Positions 1 to 7,885 are shown, counted from the first letter of the stretch. The stretch is DNA of 38,945 bases from Blastocatellia bacterium (GCA_025054955.1 JANWZE010000066.1:1-38945), one strand, 5' to 3'. Numbers and translations: made by a program. The notes: a model not told the origin generated them from the sequence alone.

Positions 1-200
1 CGCTTGGCTCAGCCGGCGCACTCCAAGAGAGAGTCAGGAGCGTATGAGAATGCGTTTTGGAGTGCGGTGGCAAGCCCGCGGGGCGCGACGCCGCTTTGGC
101 CTGGTGGGTCGTGTTGGGAGCGAAAGCGCCGTCGCCGCTTGCTCTGCCTGCGCACTCCAAGATAAAGCCAGGAATTGCCCATGTGTTCGCGCTCGCCACG
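1..200. repeat. Dispersed repeat R1, copy 1 (cut by window edge)
   Basis: This stretch aligns almost base for base with 4121-4322, at roughly 90% identity by eye. The unit carries a GC-rich segment ending in GCGCACTCCA and, about 50 bases on, its inverted counterpart beginning TTTGGAGTGCGG. The two halves can therefore fold on each other, like paired REP/BIME elements. The first base of the window already lies inside the unit. I see no convincing gene in 1-266. Confidence 0.85.
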
Positions 201-212
201 AACGATGAAAAT
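170..212 (+). repeat. Dispersed element U, copy 1
   Basis: Short element with the family start AGGAATTGCCCATG and the family end CCACGAACGATGAAAAT. The central stem is weak here (GTG/CGC). It is followed by the linker ATTCTTTCGTGAGG...TTCGTGGGC that also follows the copy at 3925. It lies downstream of the P1 peptidase stop codon. Confidence 0.6.
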
Positions 213-266
213 ACCATTCTTTCGTGAGGTTCGGTGTTTCGTGGGCTATTCTCAGCGGAGAGGAGG

Positions 267-1274
267 TCAACTCTCCAGAAGGTAAGAGGCGATCTCCTTG
301 CAACCGGGCAAGCCCGGCAAGCTCTCAGCATGCAGAACGGCATTGACGACGGCCTGCGCCATGACTTCAGCAGCGATGGCGCCGACGAGAGCAACATTGA
401 CCGGCTCGGGATGATCCCCGGTAGCGAGAGCGAAGATGGTGTCGCCATCCAGCGGTGAATGAACCGGGTTGATCGTTCGCGCCAAGCCATCATGCGCCAT
501 CTGCGCCACCACGGTAGCTTGTGATTTGCTTAGCGCGGCGTTGGTAGCAACCACACCAATTGTGGTGTTCTGGCCTTCGGTGAGGCTCTCCATGGGGACA
601 CCAGATTTGATCTGTTCAATGACGTTGATCAGGCGTTGACCATCCGCTGATCGTACACCGGCCAGCAGTCGGCCTGTCACCGGGTCAGAGACCTGACCCC
701 ACGCATTGACGGCCACAATCGCGCCAACAACGACGCCGTCGGCCAAGCGAATGCTGGCCGTGCCCAGTCCCGCTTTCATCGCCCGTGTCGGGCCAAGCAC
801 TTTGCCCACAGTTGCGCCAGCGCCGGCGCCGACATTGCCTTGAGCGACCGCGCCAGTCCTGGCTGCTTGACAAGCCTTGTAGCCGGATTCGCCTGTTGGT
901 CGAATAGACGGGTCGCCCAGTTGCAAGTCGAAGAGGATCGCGGCAGGCACAATCGGCACTTTGGGAACGTTGGGGAGCCGCGTGTCAAATCCAATGCCAC
1001 GTTCTTCCAGATATTGGACGACGCCCGACGCGGCATCCAAACCAAAAGCGCTTCCTCCCGATAACACGACGGCGTGAACTTGTTGGACAAGATTGATCGG
1101 ATACAGCAAGTCTGTTTCGCGCGTTCCCGGCGCGCCGCCGCGTACATCAACGCCAGCCACGGCGCCCGCTTCGACCAGCACGACGGTGCAGCCCGTTGGC
1201 CGGCGTGTATCTGTGAATTGTCCGACTTTGACGCCGACTACATCTGTGATTGAACCGGATGATGCGTCCATCAT
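267..1274 (-). CDS. P1 family (S58/DmpA-NylC-like) self-processing peptidase or amidase
   Basis: Member of peptidase family S58, the N-terminal nucleophile hydrolases that cut themselves into two chains (DmpA aminopeptidase, BapA, nylon-oligomer hydrolase NylC). Visible family marks are the N-terminal SITDVVGVKVGQFTD, the GGSAFGLDAASGV block near residue 73, and ESLTEGQNTTIGVVATNA near residue 229. The expected autocleavage is between Asn236 and Thr237, leaving Thr as the nucleophile, as in NylC rather than the Ser of DmpA. A GTG at 1325 would add 17 residues, but the ATG at 1274 fits the usual N-terminus (MMDASSGSITDV) and has a weak GGAAG upstream. Length 335 aa is normal. No signal peptide is seen, so it is probably cytoplasmic. 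The family is clear; the substrate is unknown. Confidence 0.93.
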   Translation of the reverse strand: MMDASSGSITDVVGVKVGQFTDTRRPTGCTVVLVEAGAVAGVDVRGGAPGTRETDLLYPINLVQQVHAVVLSGGSAFGLDAASGVVQYLEERGIGFDTRLPNVPKVPIVPAAILFDLQLGDPSIRPTGESGYKACQAARTGAVAQGNVGAGAGATVGKVLGPTRAMKAGLGTASIRLADGVVVGAIVAVNAWGQVSDPVTGRLLAGVRSADGQRLINVIEQIKSGVPMESLTEGQNTTIGVVATNAALSKSQATVVAQMAHDGLARTINPVHSPLDGDTIFALATGDHPEPVNVALVGAIAAEVMAQAVVNAVLHAESLPGLPGCKEIASYLLES

Positions 1275-1385
1275 GTTATCTTCCACCGTATGGTTGATCG
1301 CGCGAGCGTACCGCTTCTGAGCCACACAGAAGCGAGCAGCTTACGTCCTGCGTGAAATCTTTCTCTGGTTGATTGGCATCAGGGA

Positions 1386-2309
1386 CTAAAACCGTATGCC
1401 AGGCTGTTCCTGGCGTGTGCGCAGCCGTATCTTGGGATTGTTCGCAATCAGGAGCAACCGACGATTATTATGGATATTAACCTCTCTGGGCTTGTAGGAA
1501 AGTTGATACCAACGTTCAGCCAGTTCTTGCAAAATATGTTGAGCGGCGTCGCTCGCGTCCTTCAGTGGGAAGGCGCGTCCGCCGGTCATTTGGGTGAGTT
1601 TCTGCACCACCTCGGCTGGCTTAGGTCCAAAGCGGCGTGACGCGCCATGCGTGCGATCGGCCGCTTGCAGCACATAGACGACGATGCTTTCGCGTTTGAG
1701 ATTGTCCAGGACAACATTGAACGGCGTCTTACTTTGCCAATCGTAACCGTCGCTGATCAGAATTAACACGCGCTTGGTCACGCCCACTTGCTGACGGAAG
1801 ACAGCGGTGATGATGTCTGCAATCGCGTCCAGCAGCCGAGGAGACCCCTTGATGCGAAACAGCGCCGTGCCTGCTTGCAACTTCTTACGGTCGTCGGTGA
1901 ACTCTTCAATCACTTCAGGCTGTTCGTCGTAAGCGACCAACATCATCTGATCGCCTTGATACAAATGGGCGGCCAATGCTTTGACTGCTTTGCTCAAATC
2001 GTCAAGGCTGGCTTGCAAGCGTTCGGTGTTATCCACCAGAACGACGATTCTGGCTGGAGAATAATCAGGCCGAAAGTATTCGATCTGCTGCGGCACACCA
2101 CCGTCATACAACTCAAACTGCTCGCGCGCGATGGCCGTCGGATCAAGCTCGCTGCCCGCTTCCAGAATCACCGGCAGGATGACGTTTCTAACGCCGGTCT
2201 CTGCTGGTGATCGAACGTTGGCTTGCGCAGCGGCTACGCTGACGCCCGCCAGTATGCACACCAACGAGAGCATCCATAATTTCATGAGCTGATCTCCAAT
2301 CTGCCGCAT
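1386..2309 (-). CDS. Secreted VWFA domain protein with degenerate metal site
   Basis: Resembles the VWFA-related proteins abundant in Acidobacteriota. It has a signal peptide (KLWMLSLVCILAGVSVAAAQ), a short beta region, then a von Willebrand A fold: strand ARIVVLVDNTERLQASLDD, later RVLILISDGYDWQSKTP. The usual DxSxS metal-site motif reads DNTER and the expected Thr loop reads GSPRLLDAI, so two metal-ligand positions are altered. The final Asp (ISDGYD) remains. The open frame extends to 2402, but the ATG at 2309 is preceded by GAGGAGG with 8-nt spacing. A second ATG at 2285 also has GGAG and gives a tidier signal peptide. It is exported; the ligand is unknown. It may be a protein-binding domain that no longer needs a metal. 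Confidence 0.85.
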   Translation of the reverse strand: MRQIGDQLMKLWMLSLVCILAGVSVAAAQANVRSPAETGVRNVILPVILEAGSELDPTAIAREQFELYDGGVPQQIEYFRPDYSPARIVVLVDNTERLQASLDDLSKAVKALAAHLYQGDQMMLVAYDEQPEVIEEFTDDRKKLQAGTALFRIKGSPRLLDAIADIITAVFRQQVGVTKRVLILISDGYDWQSKTPFNVVLDNLKRESIVVYVLQAADRTHGASRRFGPKPAEVVQKLTQMTGGRAFPLKDASDAAQHILQELAERWYQLSYKPREVNIHNNRRLLLIANNPKIRLRTRQEQPGIRF

Positions 2310-2479
2310 CGGCTTGTCCTCCTCAACCATAAAAGTACGGGATCGCTTGCTAAATTTCAACCGCGTCGCAAACGAGCTCAAGCCGCCCGCTGGTTGAAGC
2401 ATGGCATTGGCAGCCGGCTACGCATCAGCGCAGGCGCACGCGCCGGTTTGATTGTCACAGGTCGAGTGGGACGTCTAGT

Positions 2480-2779
2480 TTATAAGGCTTTGCTATCGGT
2501 TTTCGTCTCAGGCGTGGCCGCGCTCTTGGTCTCGCTTTGACTCTTGGGTTCGGATTTTGATTCGGCTTTGCCGTCAGACGATTTGGAGTCACCGCTCCCT
2601 TTGCGGGCGTAATCCGTGATGTACCAGCCACTGCCTTTGAACTGAAAGCCGACCGGCGAGAGTAACCGCTCTAGCTTGCCGCTGCATCGGCGACAGCGCT
2701 TCAGTGGCGGGTCGGTCATCTTGCGCATGACTTCAATCCGTTGGCCGCATTTGGTGCATTCATACTCGTAGATCGGCAT
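2480..2779 (-). CDS. FmdB family zinc-ribbon regulatory-like protein
   Basis: Typical FmdB/CxxC_CXXC_SSSS protein. It opens MPIYEYECTKCGQRIEV, has a second pair RCRRCSGK, then LLSPVGFQFKGSGWYITDYA, and ends in a low-complexity Ser/Lys/Glu tail. The four cysteines should bind one zinc ion. Family members are small and often annotated as transcriptional regulators, but for most the role is not shown. The start has GGGAGG 5 nt before the ATG. At 99 aa it is a normal length. It is encoded separately from the VWA gene, with a 170-bp gap. Confidence 0.93.
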   Translation of the reverse strand: MPIYEYECTKCGQRIEVMRKMTDPPLKRCRRCSGKLERLLSPVGFQFKGSGWYITDYARKGSGDSKSSDGKAESKSEPKSQSETKSAATPETKTDSKAL

Positions 2780-2817
2780 TCAAACCTCCCAGATTGAATA
2801 TCACAGCGCGATAGTGT

Positions 2818-2925
2818 AGCAATCGTCAGCGCGCGCTTCAAGCGCATGCTCGGTCGCCCGTTGCCGCGCCGTGTATTTGGCCGTTTGGCAGCAATCGTCA
2901 GCGCGCGCTTCAAGCGCATGCTCGG
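2818..2925. repeat. 36-bp exact direct repeat, two copies 72 bp apart
   Basis: The same 36 bases (starting AGCAATCGTCAGCGCGCGCT) stand at 2818-2853 and 2890-2925. Inside each, the GCGCGCTTCAAGCGC part can fold. They lie just upstream of the fmdB-like gene on its minus-strand promoter side. The rest of 2926-3100 shows nothing I can name. Confidence 0.9.
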
Positions 2926-3100
2926 AGCTGCCAAATCAATCAGCGCGTGGCTTTGAACTTCTTGCTCCGACTGGCTAATATGTACGCTCACAAAAGTGCA
3001 GGGGCGTTGCGCGAGGGCCGATCGTTGATGATGCTCTTTGAGATCATGCAAACGCCTGATGTTAGCCCGCCCAAGACTGAATCTCTTGGGCCTATTTCTC

Positions 3101-3149
3101 GCAGGAATTGTTCATGGCGCTCGAGCCGACGCCCAAAGAGAATGAAAAA
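3101..3149 (+). repeat. Dispersed element U, copy 2
   Basis: Begins GCAGGAATTGTTCATG, has a central stem GGCG (3116-3119) pairing with CGCC (3130-3133), and ends AGAGAATGAAAAA. It lies 87 bp before the start of the TerB-like gene, in the same direction. Confidence 0.55.
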
Positions 3150-3235
3150 CTGATTTCTCAACGAATGAAATGTGACAGCGAATATTTTATCCGCTGGCGC
3201 CTTTCATCCGTTGGCGGGATTTTTCGGAGGATTGA

Positions 3236-3847
3236 ATGCCAAACACCCCATTTGACGAATTAAGACGGACAAAAGAGGAAGAATACTTCCGCAAGAAAGA
3301 GCAGGAACTGATCGAGAAATTGCGACGCCGCGCCACGCTCCAAGCGGAGCGACGTGAGATGGCCGAAACGAGCGGCATCACCAATGAAGATGTCTTACGC
3401 GACTTACAAGACCTCGGCTACACGCGCGAGACGGTCAGTCTTTGGCATCTGGTGCCGTTGTTGTATGTCGCCTGGATTGATGGCGACGTCACCAACCAGG
3501 AGCGTGAGCGTCTGCTGGAATTGGCGCGCACACGTGGCATCCAGGAGGGCAGCCCCGCCTATCAACAACTGGTGGATTGGATCAGTCATCGGCCGCCACG
3601 AGAATTCTTCGAAGGCACGCTTCGGGCTATTCGACATCTGCTGGCCTCATTACCATCAGGGGAGCAAGAGGCATGTCGGCAGGACCTCGTGGCTTGTGCT
3701 ACTCAGATCGCTGAAGCGTCTGGCGGTCTGCTGGGGTTGACGCCGAGCATCTCAAAAGCGGAACGGGAACTCATCGAGCGGTTCACCACCGAGCTGGTCA
3801 ATCATCATCAAGCCGCCGCGCAACAGGTGATGGCCGAATTGAGCTAG
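3236..3847 (+). CDS. TerB-like / DUF533-type helical protein
   Basis: 203 aa with two parts. Residues 1-45 are a highly charged helix (EEEYFRKKEQELIEKL) that could form a coiled coil. Residues 60-200 are an all-helical region whose LLYVAWIDGDVTNQERERLL matches the TerB/DjlA-type signature (helix, acidic turn, helix). The fold is found in tellurite-resistance TerB and co-chaperone proteins and often binds metal at the acidic turn. No signal peptide or membrane segment is seen, so it is likely cytoplasmic. GGAGG lies 5 nt before the ATG. Nothing nearby suggests tellurite resistance, so the name describes only the fold. It stands alone between repeat-rich gaps. Confidence 0.8.
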   Translation: MPNTPFDELRRTKEEEYFRKKEQELIEKLRRRATLQAERREMAETSGITNEDVLRDLQDLGYTRETVSLWHLVPLLYVAWIDGDVTNQERERLLELARTRGIQEGSPAYQQLVDWISHRPPREFFEGTLRAIRHLLASLPSGEQEACRQDLVACATQIAEASGGLLGLTPSISKAERELIERFTTELVNHHQAAAQQVMAELS

Positions 3848-3924
3848 AGCCATTTTCCATTGCCTTTGGCCTGGGCGTCGCGCATCCTGCTGCCTCATGC
3901 ACGCCGGAGCGTGCGCTCCCAGCG

Positions 3925-3976
3925 ATTTTCACAGGAATCGCCCATGAGCGCCGCGCTCGCCACGAAGCATGAAAAT
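3925..3976 (+). repeat. Dispersed element U, copy 3 (best folded)
   Basis: Outer arms ATTTTCA (3925-3931) and TGAAAAT (3970-3976) pair perfectly. Inside, GAGCG (3946-3950) pairs with CGCTC (3954-3958) over a CCG loop. Between them are the family start AGGAATCGCCCATG and end CCACGAAGCATGAAAAT. A linker with TTCTTTCGTGAGGC...TTCGTGGGCG joins it to the next copy. Confidence 0.7.
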
Positions 3977-4012
3977 ACAATTCTTTCGTGAGGCTCGTGT
4001 GTTTCGTGGGCG

Positions 4013-4106
4013 ATTTTCAGAGGAGTTGTTCATGTCGCGCGGGACGACGCCCAGAAACGATGAAAAACGCCACAGGCGGGAACGCCTGTGCCACCTTTTC
4101 TGAGGA
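4013..4106 (+). repeat. Dispersed element U, copy 4, plus CACAGGC hairpin
   Basis: Outer arms ATTTTCA (4013-4019) and TGAAAAA (4061-4067); central stem GTCG (4034-4037) with CGAC (4045-4048). It is followed by a perfect CACAGGC/GCCTGTG hairpin and a T-rich run. The segment 4020-4106 is closely matched at 32755-32841. Its CATG could open a 23-codon reading frame preceded by GAGGAG. Confidence 0.75.
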
Positions 4107-4120
4107 CAAAGCGCCGTCGG

Positions 4121-4322
4121 CGCTTGGCTCTGCCGGCGCACTCCAGGAGAGAGTCAGGAGCGTATGAGAAATCGCTTTGGAGTGCGGCGGCAAGCCCGCG
4201 GGGCGCGACGCCGCTTTGGCCTGGTGGGTCGTGTTGGGAGCGAAAGCGCCGTCGGCGCTTGGCTCTGCCGGCGCACTCCAAGATGAAGTCAGGAACCACC
4301 CATGAGCGCCGCGCTCGCCACG
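4121..4322. repeat. Dispersed repeat R1, copy 2, ending in a truncated U element
   Basis: Full copy of the repeat that opens the window. The core GCGCCGTCGGCGCTTGGCTC occurs twice inside it (from 4111 and from about 4246), and an inverted relative (TTTGGAGTGCGGCGGC...) lies between. The last 32 bases (4291-4322) are a U element with the GAGCG/CGCTC stem, but the ATGAAAA end is replaced by a CACAGGC hairpin relative. The whole gap 3848-4429 is thus a mosaic of repeats, with no gene seen. Confidence 0.85.
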
Positions 4323-4429
4323 GCACAGGCAGGAATGCCTATGCTACATTCTCGCACGAGGAACTGAGGAGACGTCAGACGAGTCGTTGCACCTGATCTT
4401 CCAGGGACGTCCGTCTACTGACGTCCGAC

Positions 4430-5242
4430 TCACATCGGCATCATCCACAACGGCGCGCCGCTCAGGCCGCGTATCAACTCCAGCTCCATCTCGACACGAT
4501 CCATTGTGCGGAAGAGCCGGCTGAAGAGGCCGCGGCGGCGCGGCGTGACTTCGATCTTCCGCGGCTTGCCAACTAGATGCGCCAATTCTGCTGCTAATTC
4601 GACAGCGCGCTCTAATCCGCCGATTTCGTCCACCAAGCCTAATTCTTTGGCCTGTCGGCCGGTGAAAATGCGTCCATCAGCGAATGAACGGACATGTTCT
4701 TCAGGCAAATTCCTACCGGCCGCCACCGCTTGCACAAACTGGTTGTAGGTGTCGTCAATCAGCTCCTGCAACAACGCGCGTTCTTCTTCCGTCAGCGGAC
4801 GAAACGTGGAGAGGATGTCTTTATACGGGCCAGATTTGACCACTTCGGATTCAATGCCGATTTTCTGGTAGAGCGCTCGCAGGTTGTTCGCCTTCAGAAT
4901 GACACCGATGGAGCCGGTGAGCGTGCCCGGATTGGATACGATTTTGTCTGCGGCGACAGCCACATAGATGCCTCCTGAAGCCGCCACATCGCCAAGCGCT
5001 GCAACCACCGGCAAGCCGCGCCGGCGCAGGTTTTGAATCGCCTGATGAATCTCTTGCGATGTGCCGACCGTGCCGCCCGGACTGTTAATGCGCACGACCA
5101 GGGCGCGCGCCCGCAGCGGCTCGACAGCTTCCAATGCTTCCAGCACTTTGCGCCGTGACGCGCCGAACTCGCTGTCGGAGATGATCCCTTCCACCTCAAC
5201 AATAGCCACCCGATTCTTTTTTCTCCACCACAAGAGCGTCAT
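4430..5242 (-). CDS. sppA: Signal peptide peptidase SppA, short form
   Basis: Serine-lysine peptidase of family S49, which breaks down signal peptides left in the membrane after secretion. With the ATG at 5242 as residue 1, the nucleophile is Ser89 in GDVAASGGIYVA and the general base is Lys141 in KSGPYKD. Their 52-residue spacing equals that in Bacillus SppA. Also visible are INSPGGTVG and GRIFTGRQAKELGLVDEIGG. It is the single-domain form (270 aa). The N-terminus (MTLLWWRKKNRVAIVEVEG) has no clear membrane anchor, which is unusual, since SppA normally has an N-terminal transmembrane segment. A GTG at 5260 would overlap alr by 14 nt. It is the last gene of the dnaB-alr-sppA group. Confidence 0.94.
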   Translation of the reverse strand: MTLLWWRKKNRVAIVEVEGIISDSEFGASRRKVLEALEAVEPLRARALVVRINSPGGTVGTSQEIHQAIQNLRRRGLPVVAALGDVAASGGIYVAVAADKIVSNPGTLTGSIGVILKANNLRALYQKIGIESEVVKSGPYKDILSTFRPLTEEERALLQELIDDTYNQFVQAVAAGRNLPEEHVRSFADGRIFTGRQAKELGLVDEIGGLERAVELAAELAHLVGKPRKIEVTPRRRGLFSRLFRTMDRVEMELELIRGLSGAPLWMMPM

Positions 5243-5246
5243 ACAT

Positions 5247-6425
5247 TCATACGACCACACGTGTCACACGACGGCTGATGCCGCAGGTGATCTCATAGGA
5301 AATGGTTCGCGCTTTTCGCGCCAGCTCAGCGGCTGTCACGCTGAGGCCATCGCGCTGACCCATCAAGACGACTTCATCGCCGAGCGCCACATCAGGCACG
5401 TCGGTCACATCAATCAACGTCAAATCCATACTGACGCGCCCGACCACCGGCGCATATCGGCCGCGAATGATCACGCGCGCTGTGTTGGAAAACGCCCGCA
5501 TGTAGCCATCTTGATAACCAATCGGCAACGTGGCAATCTGGCTGGGCCGCTCGGTCACAAATGTGCCGCCATAGCCGAGCGGCGAGCCGGCTGGCACACG
5601 CTTCAGCAAGATAATTTGCGAATGCAGCGACATGACCGGTTTCAATACCAGCGCCGGCGAATACAATCCATACAATGCGCCGCCAGGCCGAACCATTGTG
5701 CCCCAGGTTTGCGGATGTCGAAACACGGCCGCGCTGTTGGCTGCATGAATCTCTCTCGGTTGATGCCCGGCTGCTCTGATCATCGCCAGCGCGTGCTCAA
5801 ATCGTTCCATTTGTTGCCGCGTAAAGGCGTCCTGCCGCGGCTCATTAGCTGAGGCTAAATGGGTCAACACGCCATCCATCCTCACATGGCTGTAGCGACG
5901 AAGGTGATCCAGAAACGATGCTAACTGATCCATCGGGACGCCCAGGCGGCCCATGCCGGTATCCACTTTCAAGTGATAGGAAGCGACCATGTCGCGGGCA
6001 CGCGCGGCGGCATCGAGTTGTTCGATAGCCCACTCGCTGTAGATGTCCGGCGTCAGCTTGAAATCCAGTAGCAGCGGGGCTTGTCCTTGATAAAATCCGC
6101 CGAGGCAGAGAATCGGTCGTGTCACCCCTGCTTGCCGCAGCGCGACTCCCTCTTCTGGCAATGCCACGCCGAACCAATCGCAACCAAGCGTCTCCAGATG
6201 CCGAGCGACCAACACTGCATCGTGCCCGTAGGCGTCAGCTTTCACGGCGGCGAGAATCTTGGTGTGAGCGCCAACACGCTCTTTGATCACGCGAAAATTA
6301 TGCGTCAGATGATCCAGATGAATTTCAGCCCATGTGGGACGACCAACTGGTTGTGTCCGCCGATGGCCGTGTGGCGCGTGCTGCTGCGTCATCGCCGTCG
6401 AATTGTCGGGCTGCGTCATAGCCAT
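5247..6425 (-). CDS. alr: Alanine racemase
   Basis: PLP enzyme making D-alanine for peptidoglycan. The PLP lysine is Lys62 in AAVKADAYGHDAV. Other marks are HLKVDTGMGRLG, the GSPLGYGGTF tyrosine segment, PIGYQDGYMRAF, and GRVSMDLTLIDVTD near the C-terminus. The 392 aa include about 25 extra residues before the domain, so the ATG at 6392 (MTQQHAPHG) is a possible later start. It lies 15 bp after dnaB and about 4 bp before the chosen sppA ATG, so the three genes are probably one transcript. Cytoplasmic. Confidence 0.96.
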   Translation of the reverse strand: MAMTQPDNSTAMTQQHAPHGHRRTQPVGRPTWAEIHLDHLTHNFRVIKERVGAHTKILAAVKADAYGHDAVLVARHLETLGCDWFGVALPEEGVALRQAGVTRPILCLGGFYQGQAPLLLDFKLTPDIYSEWAIEQLDAAARARDMVASYHLKVDTGMGRLGVPMDQLASFLDHLRRYSHVRMDGVLTHLASANEPRQDAFTRQQMERFEHALAMIRAAGHQPREIHAANSAAVFRHPQTWGTMVRPGGALYGLYSPALVLKPVMSLHSQIILLKRVPAGSPLGYGGTFVTERPSQIATLPIGYQDGYMRAFSNTARVIIRGRYAPVVGRVSMDLTLIDVTDVPDVALGDEVVLMGQRDGLSVTAAELARKARTISYEITCGISRRVTRVVV

Positions 6426-6440
6426 TCGTTCCAGGCCAAG

Positions 6441-7790
6441 TTAGAACGCCGATTCTTCCATGAGATTCTCAAAGCGCGTGAACTCACTCAGAAATGCCAG
6501 TTCAATTTTGCCCGTCGGGCCGTTGCGTTGCTTGGCCACAATCAATTCAGCTTTGCCTTCAGTCTCCGGCGTTCTGTTGTAGAGGTCTTCTCGAAACAAA
6601 AATGCGACCACATCAGCGTCCTGCTCCAAACTTCCGCTCTCCCGCAGATCGCTCAACTGTGGCCGATGATCGGTGCGCGCTTCCGGCGCGCGGCTAAGCT
6701 GCGAAACGGCGATGAGCGGCACCTGCAAATCTTTGGCCAGACTTTTGAGGTCACGGGAAATTTGCGAGACTTCTTGCTGACGGCTTTCAGCGCGTCCGCG
6801 GGCGCTCATCAGTTGCAAATAGTCAACGATGAGTAGGTCTAATCCACGTTCATGTTTGAGCCGCCGCGCTTTGGCGCGCAGCTCCAGTGGGCTGATGCCC
6901 GGCGTATCGTCAATGAAGATGCGGCACTCGGCCAATCGGCGCAATCCTTCCGCCAACCGCTTCCACTCATCGCGATTGAGAAACCCGTTGCGAAAGCGTT
7001 GCATGTTGATCCGCGCCTCTGAACAGAGCAACCGCATGACCAGTTGCTCTTTGCTCATCTCCAGTGAGCTAATTCCTATGACATGGCCAGCGAGCGCCGC
7101 ATTCTGCGCGATGCTCAGCACAAAGCTGGTCTTTCCGACCGAGGGTCGAGCCGCAACGATGATCAAATCGCTCGGCTGAAGCCCCGACGTCATGCGATCG
7201 AAATCAATGAAGCCGGTGGCCAAGCCGGTGATCATCTGCGGACGGCCGGCTCGCTGTTCGACCAGTTCCAACTGCTGCTTCGCGACCTCGCCAATGGGCG
7301 CAAAGCCCACTTTGGTCCGCGCCTCGGCAATATCCAGAATGGCTTTCTCAGCCTTGTCCAGAATCAGGTCGGATTCTTCTTCCTGCTCGAAGCACTCGCT
7401 GATGATCTGATTGGACACAATGATGAGCCGGCGCAACAGCGCACGGTCGCGTACAATCTTGGCGTAGTGTTCGATGTTGCGCAGGTACGGCGTCCCGTCC
7501 ATCAGCGCGGCAATGGCGCTGACGCCGCCAACCTGCTCCAGTTCTCCCGAGCGGTCCAATTCCTCCCGCAGCGTAATCGGATCAATCGGACGATCCTTTT
7601 CAAACAGCGCCACCATCTTGTCAAAGATGCGCCGATGCGCATCCAGATAGAAATCATCGCGGCTCAGGATTTCCAGCGCCTGATGGAGTGTCGTGTTGTC
7701 AATCAAGATCGCGCCGAGGATAGACCGTTCCGTCTCGATGCTGTGCGGCAGTGACCGCTCGGTTGTCATCTCTTTCAGTGATTTGGCCAT
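6441..7790 (-). CDS. dnaB: Replicative DNA helicase DnaB
   Basis: RecA-fold hexameric helicase that unwinds DNA at the replication fork. The N-terminal domain starts PHSIETERSILGAILID (primase-interaction domain). The Walker A motif is ARPSVGKTSF with Lys220. Walker B lies in LDLLIVDYLQLM, followed by SQLSR and the arginine-containing C-terminal block KQRNGPTGKIEL. The length (449 aa) is standard, and there is no intein or insertion. The reading frame opens with GTG at 7799, but the ATG at 7790 has AGGTGA upstream and is preferred. It is first in the dnaB-alr-sppA group. The link of replication and cell-wall genes is common in bacteria. Confidence 0.97.
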   Translation of the reverse strand: MAKSLKEMTTERSLPHSIETERSILGAILIDNTTLHQALEILSRDDFYLDAHRRIFDKMVALFEKDRPIDPITLREELDRSGELEQVGGVSAIAALMDGTPYLRNIEHYAKIVRDRALLRRLIIVSNQIISECFEQEEESDLILDKAEKAILDIAEARTKVGFAPIGEVAKQQLELVEQRAGRPQMITGLATGFIDFDRMTSGLQPSDLIIVAARPSVGKTSFVLSIAQNAALAGHVIGISSLEMSKEQLVMRLLCSEARINMQRFRNGFLNRDEWKRLAEGLRRLAECRIFIDDTPGISPLELRAKARRLKHERGLDLLIVDYLQLMSARGRAESRQQEVSQISRDLKSLAKDLQVPLIAVSQLSRAPEARTDHRPQLSDLRESGSLEQDADVVAFLFREDLYNRTPETEGKAELIVAKQRNGPTGKIELAFLSEFTRFENLMEESAF

Positions 7791-7885
7791 GCTCGTCACC
7801 TACGCCCGGCCTAGTTTACTACAACCATGCCACCACACAAAACCCTGTTCATGACTGCTACAGGATTGGCCAGTGCCAGAAGAAT

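Noticed and set aside
3236-3847. Tellurite resistance function for the TerB-like gene
   Set aside because: Only the fold signature is visible and no other ter genes are nearby.
4020-4090. Small gene of 23 codons in element U copy 4
   Set aside because: It has a ribosome site and ATG, but the frame is not kept in the other copies, and the stem pairing explains the conservation better.
5061-5852. 263-aa open frame opposite sppA and alr
   Set aside because: Antisense shadow of two certain genes.
7083-7754. 223-aa open frame opposite dnaB
   Set aside because: Lies wholly inside dnaB on the other strand, no protein family features, explained by GC-rich codon use.
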